Source: Flagellimonas pacifica
GTDB lineage: Bacteria > Bacteroidota > Bacteroidia > Flavobacteriales > Flavobacteriaceae
NCBI RefSeq assembly: GCF_900215465.1
Contig: NZ_OBEH01000002.1
Location: forward strand, 244,850 to 308,849
Direction: 5' to 3'
Length of the DNA stretch: 64,000 nucleotides
Under the pieces are notes generated by a model, which was not told where the DNA came from, did no database searches, and saw only the letters and a program-made list of their open reading frames with translations. Shown here in pieces: positions 61,999 to 64,000 of this stretch (position 1 is the first letter of the stretch; each line of letters opens with the position of its first letter). The translations under genes were made by a program, and so were the position numbers.

Positions 61999-63030
61999 TT
62001 AAAGGGCAGTCTTTGGAATTTCTAAAATTCGATCACATTTGGAAAAAGCAAACCCATCCTTAAATTGATTATATTTCTCAATGTCTGTCTCGTTGTTTAA
62101 CCAAGCTAAATAAATGGCTGGAGTATTTATTCCTGCCTCATGAGAAAACGGGTAACCTCCACCAAATCGAGGATTCATCTCTAGATAATATACTTTTCCA
62201 TCTCTGACAAAGAAATCACAATCCATATTTCCAATATGTTTAGTGTTTTCAGCAATAGTTTTAGCAACATCTGAGAACTTATCGTTTATTATTGATACGG
62301 CTTTATCAGTTTCTCCGGAACGCATAGCTAGTTTTTTACGAACAAATGAGCCGTAGTGCTGACCTTCAAAATCATTCAAAATATCTATCCCATATTCTTC
62401 ACCATTAATTTTCTCCTGGATAAGAACGCTTTTATCCATGTCTTCAGAACTGGCTGTTCTTAAAATGGATCTCTTGACCTTAAGGTGCTGCAAATCGTAT
62501 ACTAATTTAAGCTCCTCTTCATTTTCCGCAACATCTATAGAAATGGAAGCACTGCCCCATCTTGGCTTAACGATCAGTGGATATTGCAATTCCGAATTCT
62601 TAATTGCCGTAAGGGCATCTTCTATTGTTAAATAGGTTTTAGGAGTATCTACTCCAATATTTTTAAAAAAAGTAAATGTTTTCCATTTATCAAATGCAGT
62701 TGCAATGACGTCTGGATTTGAAATAACAACTTTAGCTCCTTGACTCTCAATTTCTTCCTTGTACTTGGATAAAATGGGTAATTCAAGATCGTTCAACGAA
62801 ATAATGGCATTTATTTCTTCTTCTTTTATTACTTCATTTAGAGCTTGGATATAGTTGGAATCATATATGCTTGGCACCTCTCTGGCTATATCAGCATCCA
62901 CCAATGCAGGAGCGGATAATTGCATATCAACAGCAACTATTTTTCCATTTCCGTTTAAGGCTTCCTTAAAGTAATTGATAAGATAATTTCGGCGTCCAGC
63001 ACAAGTAAAAAGAATGTTGGTTTTTTTCAT
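61999..63030 (-). CDS. ATP-grasp protein (CarB/carboxylate-amine ligase-like)
   Basis: A 343-residue ATP-grasp enzyme with an N-terminal Rossmann-like pre-grasp part (NILFTCAGRRNYLINYF, LNDLELPILSKYKEE) and an ATP-grasp core (LIVKPRWGSASISID, VLIQEKINGEEYGIDIL, YYLEMNPRFGGGYPFSHEAG). Such enzymes resemble carbamoyl-phosphate synthase large subunit fragments and act in exopolysaccharide or peptide-bond reactions. The substrate is unknown. It is followed by the sugar-transfer ATP-grasp gene after 66 bases, likely as one unit. Confidence 0.85.
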   Translation of the reverse strand: MKKTNILFTCAGRRNYLINYFKEALNGNGKIVAVDMQLSAPALVDADIAREVPSIYDSNYIQALNEVIKEEEINAIISLNDLELPILSKYKEEIESQGAKVVISNPDVIATAFDKWKTFTFFKNIGVDTPKTYLTIEDALTAIKNSELQYPLIVKPRWGSASISIDVAENEEELKLVYDLQHLKVKRSILRTASSEDMDKSVLIQEKINGEEYGIDILNDFEGQHYGSFVRKKLAMRSGETDKAVSIINDKFSDVAKTIAENTKHIGNMDCDFFVRDGKVYYLEMNPRFGGGYPFSHEAGINTPAIYLAWLNNETDIEKYNQFKDGFAFSKCDRILEIPKTAL

Positions 63031-63381
63031 CTATTGAATTTGTAACTATTCAGTTTTAAAGTATACACTATATAGTCTAAGGCTATGCAATAAATACAAA
63101 TTTCGTGTAATTTTTCTTTTTTTTGAATTTAATACAAGAATCTCGTCAACATGGTAAATTTTTACGCTCAAGTATAATTTTGAATCGTTTTTTTTAAAGA
63201 AGAGAGGGCTAAATCTTAACTTATTGGAAACCAGTGTTTTTTTTCAATGAAATCTCTGCATGTTCAATCAAAGTTTTTTTTTGCGTTTCATCGATATTTT
63301 GAACGTAATTATTCGATTATCTCTCTGGTGCTATACTTTTGTATTGTTCTCCTATTGCATCAACCTTAAAACCAAATTCCA
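63031..63381. other. 351-base AT-rich divergent intergenic region
   Basis: The region separates the ATP-grasp gene (minus) and the FN3 gene (plus). It contains several T runs and a TAnnTTTG box (TACTTTTG, 63334-63341) 40 bases before the plus-strand ATG. I saw no tRNA or ORF of interest. The minus-strand promoter could not be placed. Confidence 0.5.
63334..63341 (+). promoter_or_regulatory. -7 promoter box for the FN3 gene
   Basis: TACTTTTG matches TAnnTTTG and ends 40 bases before the ATG at 63382. No TTG lies at the standard -33 spacing. Confidence 0.4.
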
Positions 63382-64000
63382 ATGGTCAAAAAATTACTTT
63401 TCACTTTACTCTTTTGTGGAACCTTTAGTGCATTTTCTCAGAATTTGTATAATGACTCCAATGCGGCATCTCCTACTAATGAATCTAATGCCATCACAGG
63501 ATGGACGAATCAGGCATTTTTAACTTCGGACAATTCTGATTCCCAGTCAGGACTTTTCTCTTTAAGAGCAGAATCTACGGGGAACAACGGCAGTGTAATT
63601 ACATATGAGTTTGATGCTGTAATAGGACAAGATTATGTCATTTCTATTTGGGCAAGAGAAGGAGCTCAGTCAAATTCGCCTGCTTTTGCAAATTGGCAGG
63701 GCCTTAATGGATTTAGTACAACAGGTATAGCAGGTAATACATGGACCGAGTATGTGTTTAATGTTACTGCTACATCTATTAATCCAACTATAAGAGTGTA
63801 CACCAGTCCTTGGTCAGCAAGGTTGGTGGCAGGAAATACAGTTTTTATTGACAATATTTCAATAGTAGCAGCCGGAGGGGACACGGAGTCCCCCAATGCG
63901 GTGTCTGACCTTTCGAGCAGCAATACGACCTCTACGAGCACTGATTTGAGCTGGAGCGATCCAGGTGACAATGTTGGGGTCACGGACTATGAGGTCTTCC
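63382..64000 (+). CDS. Secreted protein with carbohydrate-binding-like and FN3 domains (5' part)
   Basis: The frame is open from ATG 63382 to the window end, so only the first 206 codons are seen. A signal peptide ends near residue 20 (CGTFSAFSQ). Residues of about 25-160 look like a beta-sandwich carbohydrate-binding module (SGLFSLRAESTGNNG, VIGQDYVISIWARE, VFIDNISIVAA). From about residue 168 a fibronectin type III module starts (SDLSSSNTTSTSTDLSWSDP). The full protein is probably a large surface protein or glycosidase. The FN3 part has much higher GC than the rest, which points to exchange of the module. Confidence 0.8.
   Translation, partial: MVKKLLFTLLFCGTFSAFSQNLYNDSNAASPTNESNAITGWTNQAFLTSDNSDSQSGLFSLRAESTGNNGSVITYEFDAVIGQDYVISIWAREGAQSNSPAFANWQGLNGFSTTGIAGNTWTEYVFNVTATSINPTIRVYTSPWSARLVAGNTVFIDNISIVAAGGDTESPNAVSDLSSSNTTSTSTDLSWSDPGDNVGVTDYEVF
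63877..63893. other. Perfect hairpin at the junction of two protein domains
   Basis: GGGGAC (63877-63882) and GTCCCC (63888-63893) pair perfectly around ACGGA. It sits exactly where the coding sequence changes from the low-GC module to the high-GC FN3 module. Confidence 0.5.

Overview
The window looks like chromosomal DNA of a marine, polysaccharide-degrading member of the Flavobacteriaceae (Bacteroidota), of the Zobellia/Maribacter/Muricauda type. The evidence is a SusC/SusD pair, two formylglycine sulfatases, several lipoprotein signal peptides, bacillithiol synthesis (BshA), a Bacteroidota-type LptD and TamB, A-rich start regions without Shine-Dalgarno sequences, and many TAnnTTTG promoter boxes. 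The genus assignment is inference; I could run no searches.

Layout. (1) 1-12759: a polysaccharide utilization locus. A SusC fragment and SusD are closed by a terminator. A second block follows: sulfatase, LamG-like lipoprotein, GH130 mannosyl-glucose phosphorylase, cellobiose 2-epimerase, GH5-type mannanase, GPH sugar symporter and a second sulfatase. Together they fit uptake and phosphorolytic degradation of a (probably sulfated) beta-mannan. (2) 12796-19978, minus strand: a signalling operon with a three-receiver hybrid histidine kinase, CheR, a CheB-type methylesterase without a receiver, and a receiver-kinase-receiver protein. (3) 20663-26157: the xylose operon xylB-xylA-symporter-LacI regulator behind a 684-base intergenic region with operator-like palindromes. 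(4) 26279-34129: mixed housekeeping and small enzymes (nucleotidase, hydrolase, VanX-like dipeptidase, methyltransferase, AI-2E permease, DUF4159, DUF1223, RsmE, TfoX-like, TsaD). (5) 34214-49792: envelope and central metabolism (TamB, PfkA, GAPDH, GlcNAc-kinase-like, RidA, LptD, amidase, MlaD-like, Fe-S proteins). (6) 49793-53494: an AT-rich accessory stretch (LytTR regulator, CPBP protease, Ntn-hydrolase-like protein with TPRs) with cassette-like repeats. (7) 53495-59336: GH3/beta-lactamase fusion, BshA, a lipoprotein and an OmpA protein. (8) 59602-64000: the edge of a surface-polymer region, with an adenylate-forming ligase, two ATP-grasp proteins and the start of a secreted FN3 protein cut by the right edge.

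How it works together. The first and third blocks route mannan- and xylan-type sugars to mannose-1-phosphate plus glucose and to xylulose-5-phosphate, which enter glycolysis encoded by pfkA-gap. A LacI-type 16-base box upstream of pfkA shares 13 of 16 bases with one upstream of xylB, which may link sugar sensing to glycolysis. I saw no tRNA, rRNA, CRISPR array or transposase.

The items I would look at first are the sulfated-mannan pathway, the LacI-type boxes, the direct repeats between the LytTR and CPBP genes, the cassette-like repeat near 53.1 kb, the ligase/ATP-grasp trio, and the abrupt GC jump inside the FN3 gene at the right edge.
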